From Chamaecyparis obtusa (Eukaryota; Streptophyta; Pinopsida; Cupressales; Cupressaceae), in the NCBI GenBank assembly GCA_027943335.1, contig BSBK01001572.1, positions 3,522,501 through 3,586,500 of the forward strand: 64,000 bases of DNA, read 5' to 3'. The notes below the pieces were generated by a model. The model did no database searches, was not told where the DNA came from, and saw only the letters and a list, made by a program, of their open reading frames with translations. Each line of letters begins with the position of its first letter. Position 1 is the stretch's first letter. Below, piece after piece: positions 49,023-59,893 of the stretch. The position numbers were made by a program, and so were the translations under genes.

Positions 49023-50170
49023 ATTCTTATTTCTTTCGAATTTGATCATAGTCCATAGAGATTAAGCTCTCCTTATGGGACCCTACCTAAGACTGAGGTG
49101 TTAAACCTCCTTCAACATGTCTAATTGCAATAACTTGAGTCTGTTGCAAAAAAATGACAATAAAGATTTATTCAATTAAACCATCTACTAAAACAAATTA
49201 CATTAAACTAAATGTGCACATTAAATTAAAGGGAATGGCTAGCCATGTCTAGATCACTTAGAGGGTGTCAAGACATCCCATGGCTGCCCCGCCATTTTAG
49301 AGGCACACTCTCAACTGATGTGTAACTAAAAATGAACTCAACTACACCCCAAACTGCACAAAAACTGAAAAAAGGCCCCTCCTATTACCTCTCAACTTCT
49401 AAAAATAACTCCCCCCATAAGCATGCAAGGATATCCAATCTCCTCCAAATTGACCATGTAATCTATTATTTTTCATTTGAGATCAACACTTATTAAATTA
49501 CTTATAAAACACCATTAAATAAATATTGATTACATTTATTTATGTAAAAAAAACAATTTTTATTTATTTAATTCCCTTTATATTTAAATTAATGGTTATT
49601 AAGTAATAAGAGATCTATTACTTAATAACTATTAATTTAAATTAATAAATGAAAGGAATGAAATAAAAAAATAAGAAGGCTTTTGATATGGAAAAGACCC
49701 TAATTAAAAAAAACTATTTTTGGTCATGGCTTTCCCATTTTTCATTTGTTCTTTTCATTTCACAATGACTTCCCTTTCGCGCGGCTTTTGAGGATCTCAA
49801 ATTTTGAAGGTCATGGATTCATTGGTTTTCGAGAGATAATTCTGAAGGCTTATGTTGCATATGAACATGTAAGTCACATTGAGACACCCAATTCATTCTC
49901 ATGGAAGATTAATGTTTATTGACCTGTTTGGGCTTTTACAACTACAAACTATGGCTTTTCCAATCCTTTTTCTTAATCTCTACGATGCTACATTCCCATG
50001 GGTGGAATTTTCATCTCTCTAGACTTAACCCTGTGACTCTATAATGTCATTACTTTTAGTGTTACAGGTCTACAAACTGTTACGGCTGTGACTATAAATG
50101 GAAACCCTTTTTCTTTTTCTTTTTTATTGTTTTCTTCTTATTTTGTCTTCAAGGTATTTCTTGGACACAA
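49023..50170. other. Non-coding interval 3' of the acyl-activating enzyme exon
   Basis: If the enzyme gene is intact, this is its next intron on the minus strand. I found no C-terminal acyl-activating enzyme motif here. It contains an AT-rich palindrome at 49564-49666. Confidence 0.5.
49564..49666. repeat. AT-rich palindrome, about 100 bp
   Basis: TTATTTAATTCCCTTTATAT pairs with AATGAAAGGAATGAAATAA, with inner arms TTATTAAGTAATA and TATTACTTAATAA around the centre AGATCT. Short MITE-like or hairpin sequence. Confidence 0.8.
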
Positions 50171-51388
50171 CTACATTCCTTGAAATGAACTTGTATGATT
50201 GTATAGAATGGATTCAACCTTAATAATACTAACATTTTCACCCCCTGAGATGATAATATCCTTAGACCGGTCTTTGAGCTCGATATACCCATCAGGATGC
50301 ATAACCCCTAAATCACCTATCCTAAACCACCCCCCATTAAAAGCAGCCTCAGTGGCAGCTTCATCATTCAAGTACCCATTCATGACGGTATTACCCTTGA
50401 TCATGACCTCCCGAATTGTTTTCCCATCAGCATAAACACTTTCCATAGTTTCTGGATTCTTAACATCAATACCCCACAGCCCAAGGTGCAGGACACCTTG
50501 TCTAGCCTTCAACTTGGCCTGTTGTTCCTCTAGCAAAGAGTCCCATTGTGGTTTCCATTCACAGATAGACAAGGGGCCATATGTCTCAGTGAGGCCATAT
50601 GAATGAATCATATGGAAACCAAGCTTAGCCATGGTGGACAAAACTGCTGCCGGTGGTGGGGCACCACCAGTTACTATCTGCACAATGTGGGGAACAAGCT
50701 TTCTTTCATGTTGTTGGGCATTTGCAATCATGCTTAAGACTGTGGGTGCACCACTCAAGTGGGTAACTTCGTGCTCTGTAATGGCATCAAATATTGCACT
50801 TGTTGTTACATTTCTTAGGCATACATTTGTGCCACCTTGTGTAGCTGTGGCCCATGCAAATGACCAGCCATTGCAGTGGAACATGGGGACTGTCCAAAGG
50901 TACACAAGCATGGTCATCATTTCACATAACAAAATAGAGGCAAGATCATTGAGATAAGCACATCTATGACAATAGATTAATCCCTTTGGATTGGAGGTAG
51001 TGCCGGATGTGTAATTTAGTGCAATGGAATCCCATTCATCTTCAGGCCACCTTATTTTAAAGTTTTTGTCTGGATTGCTCAGAAGGCTTTCATAAGTTAA
51101 GTATGAAGGGCCTGTATTTTGGGAATTTTGTCTACTATTCAGTTCAGGAATCAGTACCAGAATAGGAGCCTTTGCATTTTTATATTGTGACAATAGATTC
51201 AAAGCTTCATGAACAACTTCTAAGAACTGGAAGTCTACATAAATGACCTTTGCCTCACAGTGTCTCAGAAGCACAGACATTGTGTGTGCATTGTGACGAA
51301 CATTTAAGCAACAAAGCACTACCCCTGCCATTGGTACTCCGAATTGCAGTTCATACATTGCTGGAATATTGGCAGCCACTACTACAAC
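50171..51388 (-). CDS. Acyl-activating enzyme (AMP-forming acyl-CoA ligase), large internal exon
   Basis: Enzymes of this family activate a carboxylic acid with ATP to an acyl-adenylate and pass it to CoA. A stop-free frame opens right after a TATTTTCAG acceptor (51389-51390) with VVVVAANIPAMYELQFGVPM. Counting from the Met-equivalent at 51379, it holds YTSGTTSNPKG at 123-133 (the ATP-binding loop, with Ser where Gly is usual), MFHCNGW at 166-172, GGAPPP at 238-243, YGLTETYGP at 261-269, GDLGVMHPDGY at 355-365 and LKDRSKDIIISGGEN at 368-382. These fit the plant clade containing AAE1, AAE7 and benzoate-CoA ligase. That clade is about 550-580 residues, so about 110 N-terminal and 85 C-terminal residues are missing, including the catalytic lysine motif and any peroxisomal signal. 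Family similarity stops at ILYNH near 50207. The exon could continue through an intron (a weak GTTCAT donor follows) or be truncated. Substrate cannot be told. Confidence 0.85.
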   Translation of the reverse strand, partial: VVVVAANIPAMYELQFGVPMAGVVLCCLNVRHNAHTMSVLLRHCEAKVIYVDFQFLEVVHEALNLLSQYKNAKAPILVLIPELNSRQNSQNTGPSYLTYESLLSNPDKNFKIRWPEDEWDSIALNYTSGTTSNPKGLIYCHRCAYLNDLASILLCEMMTMLVYLWTVPMFHCNGWSFAWATATQGGTNVCLRNVTTSAIFDAITEHEVTHLSGAPTVLSMIANAQQHERKLVPHIVQIVTGGAPPPAAVLSTMAKLGFHMIHSYGLTETYGPLSICEWKPQWDSLLEEQQAKLKARQGVLHLGLWGIDVKNPETMESVYADGKTIREVMIKGNTVMNGYLNDEAATEAAFNGGWFRIGDLGVMHPDGYIELKDRSKDIIISGGENVSIIKVESILYNHTSSFQGM

Positions 51389-54300
51389 CTGAAAATATAA
51401 ATGAGTTAAAAATCAGTTGACATGCAGATCATTGTATATGTTTTTTAATTTCACTTAAAACAAAATATTTGTAATTCCTCTAGAGAAAAATATGCTCACA
51501 TTTATAATTATAATCTCCGCATCTTTTGAAAGGATATCAATATATAAATTATATAAAAATATGTACCGTGGTTGTCTATGATTTACAACTTTCATTATTT
51601 TGCATGTCAGATTAAAAGGATACTAGCATAGTCATGGAATATCATCTAATTAGTTTAATTCATGTTAAGTAGCATATACACTATAGATACCAAAGTTGCA
51701 GGACTCTATGAAACAGTTAGGACTTATATAGGTCCAACTAACCACGAATTCACAACAAACCAATATGGATTGACTTTTTAAGATTCTGAGTTTCAGTAAG
51801 TACCCTATTCAGAGCATGTGAGCCATGAGCCATGAGCCATGATCCAAAATTGGATCATGAAAAATTGAAAATAATCAAATTCAGTTGAGATGAACAACTG
51901 TTAAGAATGCTTACATGGTATGACCTAAAAAGCACAAGTATATTTCAGGTGCAATCACAGAATAAGGAAGATATCCAAAGTGGCATTTTAATGCATGTTG
52001 GATTCCTATAAAAAAATTACACTTAATACAACAGCTTCTGAAATTGAGTCTGTATACCACAGCTATGGCCTCTTCATGTTGTAGGAATTCTACAATAGCC
52101 AAGTCACAGTTTTGTTTCTGTCATGCCCCTATCTATTTCTGACTTGGTTTCTGATTCTGCATCTTTATTTAGTTCTTCTAGGGTGGATTTATGTCTTGGT
52201 TCGGATTTGTTATGTTCAGACTCTTTTGGTTGTGAGTGGATTATAGCTTTGTTTTAACTTCAATTTATATCTTAGACAGATTATGGATATTTAGCTTGAC
52301 AATTAATTGTTAATCTTTGGTTAGACTATGACATTGGATCTATTGGATTTAATTAAATAACTGCAGATACTGTCTTTTCTGAATTATCAGTTTCTCTGTT
52401 GACTTTGGTACTTGGAAATTTGTGTTACTTAGGAGGAAGGATGAGGAATTCCTATTCTGCAACTAAGTTTTCATTAATGAGAATTTCGATGTTATATTGG
52501 TCTGTTATTGTGAAAGGAAAATATGGTTAATTTTATGATTAATGGTAGTGTATAAATGATTTTATTATGTTAGTGTTAATTGTTAAGTGGAAATTGAAAT
52601 TTAAAAGAATATAAATAAGTTTAAATGTTAGAATGAGTTAGTAGTAAGTTATGTGTTAAGTTAGAAGGGGGTTAGTAATATCCTAACACTCTATGTATTA
52701 TGGTTAACAAGCTAAGGTTAGTAAATTGTTTAACTTTGGCTATGGCTTTGAAATACTCCCTATGGTTTCGTGAACTATGATTTAATGGGGCTATGTCATA
52801 TTAAACTCACTGTGTTAAGATATTTGTTTTGCCTTGTTTCGAATGTGCATTGGGATTTGGTTGTCATATGCATATGCTATTTAATTCTAAGCATGTGTTA
52901 TTGGGAGTTCTCAGTAAGTATGTGTACTATGGTGACAACTGTCACTGTGTTTAGTGAAGGTGGCAGTGAAAGATAAGTTTGAAATTTAATGCAGCTACGG
53001 TATGCATATTGGCATTGAATGACTTCAGTTCGCTGTCGATCATTTGCATTGGCAAGGTTTTTCTCTGTTGAGGTAATGGGTTTGATGCCTGGAAAGGTTG
53101 CAAAAATGGGGTCATTCTGTTCAGATTGGAGAGCAAAATGGTTGTATACTTGTGCATTAATAATGGGATTCTCCATTTTGCATTTCACAGTTCTATTTCT
53201 GGTTTTCGAGCTGTCATTTGGAAGCACTATTCAGTTTTTTGGTGCTTATGAAACGAGCTCTGTCATGGGGTGCTCGGTTTCATTGCTTGGTTCTTGGACA
53301 TTTTTGGTGGGTTTAGCGTTGCTAAGAAAGGGTTTGGATTGTTGTAGCTCGCTAGTTGGGAGTGAGGTCTTTGGTTTCAACTTCGGGTTTCAGAACACCC
53401 CCACTCTGTAATAAAGGTAGGGGCATTCTCTAACTCAACTCTTGCTTTCTTTATGAATCTGGTTTATGAAATTTCATTAAAAATGATTTCTACTTGTATT
53501 ATGCATTATGATAGGAATGTTTCTTGTTTGCTGTAGAAATGTCTTTCGAATTGTATGGTATTGCACATTGTAGTGTTTATGTTCGCTGTTTGAAATTTGG
53601 GGATTGCGGTTGTGTGTTTTTGGTTCAGTAATTTAGAAACATGTTTCGGGGTTGTTGAATTTATGATACTGTTATTATAGGAATATGGAAGTGTAGGGTT
53701 TCCTGAGTTTGGGAGTTTGTTGTATTTCACTGTTCCGTGATTGTTGTCGTGGCTTCGGTCATGGGAATTACAGTGTAGTGTGCAAGGAAGTAACATTGGA
53801 GAGTTAAGACTGTGAAGCTTTCATATCTCTGCTATCAGTTTTACCGAGTCTTTGGTATGTTATTTTGCGTTCGAGAATAGTTTGTGCTAGAATTAGTATT
53901 TGGTCTTGTCGCCAGGCAATTTGGTTTCGAGACTTCTGGTTATTGTGGGTTCTCTGTTTTGTATAGATATTGGGTTCTGTGGATTCCTAGGTTAGAATTG
54001 GTGAGTAACCATAGTGAGAAGATTTTTGTCAATCTTGGAACATTATGTGATTTTGTATCCTGTATCCGACTTCATAATTTCTAAGTTGATTGTTCATTTT
54101 GGTTGAGTAATCGCAGTAAATGTTTATTTTGATGCCCACTGATTGAATGTTGTAGGCGATTTACCTGTCTTTGCTGAGCTTTGGTATAGCGAAACTTTGT
54201 TTATCATGGTTGGAGGTTTGTAGAGTGCTTTTCTCTATCTAGTAGCCTGTGGTTTTGGTTTCGAGAGTTGAGCTTTGGTTATCATGAAGTCTAAGTTGAT

Positions 54301-54960
54301 GTTAGCAGTGTATTGGACTCAATGTTAACTATTCTTATAGCAGTTGGCAGTGTTATGCTGTAGGGAGAGGTGGATGAGATTCCGAGCATATATCCTACAG
54401 TTGTTTGTTTAGAAGATATTTTGGGTCTGTTGGTAAGTTTTCCTTAAGAATCGTGTGCTATTAGATGGTCATGCTGTAGCAAATATAGAATATAGCTTTT
54501 GTTTCTTAGTATTTTTGTATTCTCGGTAATGGTGGGGTCTATAGTGAAAACCTCTGCAGACACTGTTTACTTTCGTAGATTTGGTTATGGTGTTGGTCTG
54601 TAGGCTATTGATAGCTTCTGTAGCAGTTGGTTTGTATGTCTGTGGAAAGGGTTGTGAGGATAAGAATGTAGGCCGATTTGGATTCTTATGATTGTCTAGT
54701 TTGTTGACTTAATAAATTCTATGTGAATTGGAACGCAGTGTCATTGGTGTAACAACAGTAATGGCAATTCATGTTTTGAATGAGTTATTTGATTTTATGT
54801 ATTTCTGATAGAATTTTAATTATGATTAGTGCTCTAAATTTTGTATAATTACAAGGGTACATAAATAAATAAATAAATAAATATATATATATATATAGGA
54901 ACGTATGTATATATATGTATATATACATACCGTGAGTGTATATATATGTGTGTACGCCTA
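51389..54960. other. Upstream intron or intergenic DNA of the acyl-activating enzyme exon
   Basis: The first enzyme exon was sought on the minus strand and not recognised. From about 52118 the plus strand turns T- and G-rich; TGTCATGCCCCTATC there resembles an LTR start, but no matching end and 5-bp duplication was convincing. A 130-codon plus frame at 53019-53411 and its minus-strand shadows show no family resemblance. Confidence 0.45.
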
Positions 54961-54966
54961 TAAGTA

Positions 54967-55095
<129 letters not shown>

Positions 55096-55369
55096 AGGAA
55101 TGTATATGTATATAGGGTATGTGCAAGATCATGAGGGGCCAAACTATGCCCTTAAGTGGCAATGAAAAATCAGAAAATCAAGATTAGTCAACTTGACGTG
55201 AAAAAATGAACTAGTTATCTACCTAATATCAAAAAGTTGTAAGAACATAATTTGTAGGAAATTGAATGTAGTTTCTAAACTACTAAGCCTTTTTTGAAAA
55301 AAATTTAATATGATTGGTAAAAAGTATAGATTGCAATGCAGCACTACAAACATTTCAGCAAAAAAATAA

Positions 55370-55700
55370 GAAGTATGTGTATGTCTGACCACCCTAATCA
55401 AAAGAAAATGATAATATTTTTTTATAATATTCTATATATAAGTAGCTGACTCATGCCCGAATGTGACGCATATTTTTTGGCATTTTTATTCCAAACAGAT
55501 AATTAATTATGATTTTTTTGCTACAACACTTTCAAAATTTAAAAACTCTCATGTCTGACCACCTTTACTCATTGAAAAATTATCATAATTCAATTTTTTT
55601 AAATTTTTTCTTATACTAGATGAAGCATAGAATGTGACGCATCTTTCGGATTTCAAAAATGTTATACGGTTTGAAAGTTATAGCTATTTTTCCATCAATA
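55370..55700. repeat. Diverged two-copy repeat, period about 170 bp
   Basis: GTCTGACCACCCTAA and GTCTGACCACCTTTACTC are each followed by AAAATGATAAT / AAATTATCATAAT and then GAATGTGACGCAT (near 55460 and 55630). Probably an old tandem duplication. The surrounding DNA to 55960 has no gene. Confidence 0.6.
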
Positions 55701-55962
55701 TGTCAATCAAGACTTTAGATGTAAGTGAACTAGAAAATAACTAATAAATACTTAACGAATTCAAAATTTGACAGCACTTATATCGATGGAAAGCTAACAA
55801 TCATCTAAAGAAACCCTTTTTGTTTTATCAAAATCGGGTGGAAAAAAAGTCATCAACCTAATGGTTGAAGTGTCGATATAAGAAAAATAGAGAAAAAACA
55901 TGTTTTTTGCACACCTTCAGTGTTGACCATGGGGCTTTGGTTTCCAAAGCTATTACCAAGCC

Positions 55963-55996
55963 TAATCGGGTACCCGAAAAAATCGGGTACCCGATT
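55963..55996. repeat. Double palindrome AATCGGGTACCCGA
   Basis: AATCGGGTACCCGA at 55963 and AATCGGGTACCCGATT at 55980 lie 17 bp apart and each is self-complementary. Isolated GC-rich words in AT-rich DNA; could be a paired protein-binding site or chance duplication. Confidence 0.6.
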
Positions 55997-56084
55997 TTAT
56001 TTGAATTTGAATTTTGAAAAGTTTCCCCCTCCCACTCTTTTTTTATTTCCCTTTAATTTTGATGTTTTTTTCTTTCACCCTGAC

Positions 56085-56261
56085 AATCAATAATTTATAT
56101 ATTTTATATTTATGTTTTATATTTTATATTATATAGTATATATAATATATATTATTTATTTATATTATATATTCGATAATATCAATTTAAACGACCTAAG
56201 TATATAGTCTGTTCAGATTTATATTAAATGCAATATTTTTATATTATAATATAAATGTTAC

Positions 56262-56331
<70 letters not shown>

Positions 56332-56532
56332 TGTTGCACGTATATAATATAATGTCTAATATATATAATATATAAAATGAATAGGACATTAATATATTGT
56401 ATATTTGATAATATATATTAAATGTAATATCTAATATATCTTATAATATATATTATATATTTAGTCTATTAAATATTATATTTTTTCAAATATTTTATAT
56501 ATTATTTTAATATTTAATTTAAGTTATAATAG
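56085..56532. repeat. AT-rich interval with (TA)n run
   Basis: Nearly pure A/T with TATATTATATA words, including a TA run at about 56265-56325. No gene is present. It borders the 179-bp satellite. Confidence 0.85.
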
Positions 56533-58075
56533 ATCCTCTCATGAGACAACAGGTCGAATAGGGGTCGCTAGACATCTTAAGGGGTAATTAGGGTTTGTGA
56601 GGCAACTTCGGATGTACAGTGACCATTTGGAAGGCAATAGGGCATGTCCAAGGACCAATGTACCAAATTTTAATGACTTTTTCCTAGTCGAACTCAAAAA
56701 GGGTCCATGGAGTGCTCTCAAGAGACCACATGTCCAATCAATGTCGCTAGGCATCTTAAGGGGTCATCAGGGCTCGTGAGACAACCTTTGATGCACGGTG
56801 ACCATTTGGAATGCATTAGGACATGTCAAAGGACCTAACTCCAGAATTTAGATGAATTTTGATTAGTCAAACTCGAAAAGGGTCCATGGGGTGCTCTTGG
56901 GAGACCATTGTGCGATTTAGGGTCGATAGGTGACTTAAGGGGTCATCGGGGTTCCAAATGAAACTTTCGATGAACGGTGATCCTTTGGAATGCATTAGGA
57001 CATATCAAATGACCTACGTACCAAATTTGGATAACTTTTGCCTAGTAGAACTTGAAAGGGGTCCCTGGTGTGCTCTCGGGAGACCACATGTCGAATCGGG
57101 GTCGGTAGGCCTGTTAAGAGGTCATTAGGGTTCCAAATGAAACTTCGATGGAACAGTGACCCTTTGGAATGCATTAGGATATGTCATAGGACCTATGTAC
57201 CAAATTTGGATGACTTTTTCCTAGTAAAACTCGAAAGGGGTCCATGGTGTGCTCTTAGGAGACCACGTGTCGAAATGGGGTCGGTAGGCCTGTTAAGGGG
57301 TCATTAGGGTTCCAAATAAAACTTTGATAGAATGGTGACCCTTTGGAATGCATTAGGACATGTCATAGGACCTACATACCAAATTTGGATGACTTTTTCC
57401 TAGTAGAACTCGAAAGGGGTCCATGGGCTACTCTTAGGAGCCCACATGTTGAAATAGGGTCGGTAGGCCTGTTAAGGGGTCATTAGGGTTACAAATGCAA
57501 ATTGGATGGAATGGTGACCCTTTGGAACACATTAGGACATGTTAGAGGACCTATGTACCAAATTTGTATGACTTTTTCCTAGTAGAACTCAAAAAGGGTC
57601 CATGGGGTTCTTTGCAGAGACCACATGTCGAATCAGGGTCGATAAGCCTGTTAAGGGGCCATTAGGGTTCCAAATGTGACTTTGATGGAATGGTGACCCT
57701 TTGGAATGCATTAGGACATGTCAGAGGACCTACGTACCAAATTTGGATAACTTTTTTCTAGTAGAACTCAAAAGGGGTCCATGGGGTGGTCTCAGGAGAC
57801 CACATGTCGAATCATGGTGTGTAGGCCTATAAAGGGGTCATTAGGGTTCTAAATGAAACTTCTATGGAATGGTGACCCTTTCAAATTCATTAAGACATGT
57901 CAGAGGACCTATGTACCAAATTTGGATGACTTTTTCTTAGGAAAATGCAAAAGGGGTCCATGGGGAGCTCTCGGGATACCACATGTCGGAATGGGGTCAG
58001 TAGGCATGTTAAGGGGTCATTAGGGTTCAAAATGAAACTTCTATGGAACCATGACCCTTTGGAATGCATTAGGAC
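56533..58075. repeat. 179-bp satellite, block 1
   Basis: Tandem monomers with GGGTCGGTAGGCCTGTTAAG at 57100, 57279 and 57458 (179-bp step). Other landmarks are GGTCATTAGGGTTCCAAATG, GGTGACCCTTTGGAATGCAT, CCAAATTTGGATGACTTTTT and GGGGTCCATGGGGTGCTCTC. Left monomers are more diverged than central ones. Open frames here are periodic artefacts. Confidence 0.95.
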
Positions 58076-59048
58076 TCCCTAGGGGTCAAAAGGGGTCAGG
58101 GGGACTCCCTAGGGGTCCTAACGTGTACTAGGACCCCTAGGGAGTCCCCGTGACCCCTTTTGACACATTGAAATGCTCAAGTGTGTCTTAAGGGGTCCTT
58201 TTGACTCCCTAGGGTTCCTAACATGTGATAAGGCGTACTAGGACCCCTAGGGAGTCATTGTGACCCCTTTTGACACATTGGAACGCTCAAGTGTGTCTTA
58301 AGGGGTCCTACAACCCCTTAAGACACACTTGAGTGTTCCAATGTGTCAAAAGGGGTCACGATGAATCCCTAGGGGTCCTACTACGCTTTATCACATGTTA
58401 GGACCCCTAAGGAGTCCCCGTGACCCCTTTTGACACATTGGAATGCTCAAGTGTGTCTTAAGGGGTCCTACGACCCCTTATGACACACTAGAGAATTCCA
58501 ATGTGTCAAAAGGGGTCACGATGATTCCCTAGGGGTCCTAGTATGCTTTATCATGTGATAGGACACTTAGGGAGTCCCCGTGACCCCTTTTGACACATTA
58601 GAATGCTCTAGTGTGTCTTAAGGGGTTTTAGGACCCCTTAAGACACACTTGAGTGTACCAATGTGTCAAAAGAGGTCACGGGGACTCCCTAGGTGTCCTA
58701 GTATGCGTTAGGACCCTTAGGGAGTCCCCCTGACCCCTTTTGACATATTGGAATGCTCAAGTGTGCCTTAAGGGGTCGTAGGACCCCTTAAGACACACTT
58801 GAGCTTTCCAATGTGTCAAAAGGGGTCACGGGGACTCCTTAGGGGTCCTAACATGTGATAAAGCATAGTAGGACCCCTAGGGATTCATTGTGACCCCTTT
58901 TGACACATTGGAACGCTCAAGTGTGTCCTAACACATACTAGAACCCCTAGGGAGTCCTCGTGACCTCTTTTGACACATTGGAATGCTCAAGTGTGTCTTA
59001 AGGGATCCTTTTGACTCCCTAGGGTTCCTAATGCGTGATAAGGCATAC

Positions 59049-59893
59049 TGATGCAAGAGCATCCTTGGTGTAAGAGCAATCTTGCATCACCCAAAAATAT
59101 TTATGTTTTTATATTCAATAAGGGCTATTTTGTGCAGAGCTGCTATTTATGGAAAGTTACTATTTTTGGTAATTTTTGTATGTGCTCAGAATGATCTGAT
59201 TTCTTTCTTGGAGGTTCATTTTGGTCATATAAGTCTGCCAGTAAAGTTTCATTTCCAGATCAAGTGTATATTGGAAGATATTGAAGATTTTCGGTATTGG
59301 CAGCAGGGTACAGAAACTTTGAACTCAGTTTTGAAGGCTTTAGAGGCCCCGGATGAGGTCAAAAATTTGGGTGATGGGCGCTTGCGCAGGTCAAGCCTGT
59401 AGAGCGCTTCGTGGCGTTTCCGAAATGGGGTTATAATAGCCGAGCGGGTCAACTGGTGATGACTTATGGTCTTCGGAAGTTGGGCCACCTGAAATGGCGG
59501 AAAATAATTTTCTTCAAAATTTCTGTTCGGGTTTCAAAGGTTATCTTGAGCCGACTATGATGTAATAAAATGTAAAATAAAATAATTCTAAGTTTGGTCG
59601 GCCTTATTGGCTAAAAATTCTGGAACCTTCCCAGGCGGTGGAAAATTGCCTATATAAGGAAGGCTGTATTATTGTCTTAGGCAGTTCAAAATAGTTCTGG
59701 GTAATAGTTCGAGGCTTTGTCCTACAAAATATTGTAAGGGAATGCCCATGTGGCTTTGCATATTGTAATTCTGAAAGTTTGTAATTCCACATTTGTGGAG
59801 ATAATAAGAAGTCAATTTTCTGTTCTTGCATATTGTTGTTGTTTCTCTATTTCTGTTATGTGTTTGTGGTATTAAGGGGAGCACCCTTCATCA
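59049..59893 (+). mobile_element. 845-bp solo LTR
   Basis: Starts TGATGCAAGAGCATCC and ends CACCCTTCATCA, giving TGATG/CATCA inverted ends. It is flanked by CATAC at 59044-59048 and 59894-59898, the 5-bp target duplication; removing it restores the array text GCATACTAGGACCCC or similar. A TATA box at 59650 and AATAAGAA near 59803 fit the promoter and polyadenylation signals of a plus-strand LTR. A 106-codon frame at 59082-59402 lies in the U3 part and is probably chance. No internal retroelement region remains, so LTR-LTR recombination is inferred. Confidence 0.88.
59648..59660 (+). promoter_or_regulatory. TATA box of the solo LTR
   Basis: CCTATATAAGG lies about 240 bp before the LTR end, a normal place for the U3/R border. 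Transcription would run into the right-hand part of the palindromic array. Confidence 0.6.

Noticed and set aside
51911..52140. Minus-strand FLQHEEAIAVVYRLNF as the first exon of the acyl-activating enzyme
   Set aside because: Only a vague likeness to the family's FLERAAxVY start; no further similarity follows and no matching donor is seen.
53019..53411. 130-codon plus-strand frame with hydrophobic stretches
   Set aside because: No family resemblance; overlapping frames on the minus strand are equally long, and the region is T/G-rich non-coding.
52118..54960. LTR beginning at TGTCATGCCCC
   Set aside because: No CA end with a convincing 5-bp target duplication was found; a GTTTC match near 52390 could be chance.
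57068..57307. Plus-strand frame of 79 codons with MCSRETTCRIGVGRPVKR
   Set aside because: Runs through the 179-bp satellite and recurs at 63592 with the same phase; repeat artefact.
56533..58075. Telomere-like TTAGGGTT words
   Set aside because: They occur once per 179-bp monomer, not as TTTAGGG tandem repeats; not telomeric DNA.
59082..59402. 106-codon frame inside the solo LTR
   Set aside because: Lies in the U3 region of an LTR and resembles no protein; chance frame.
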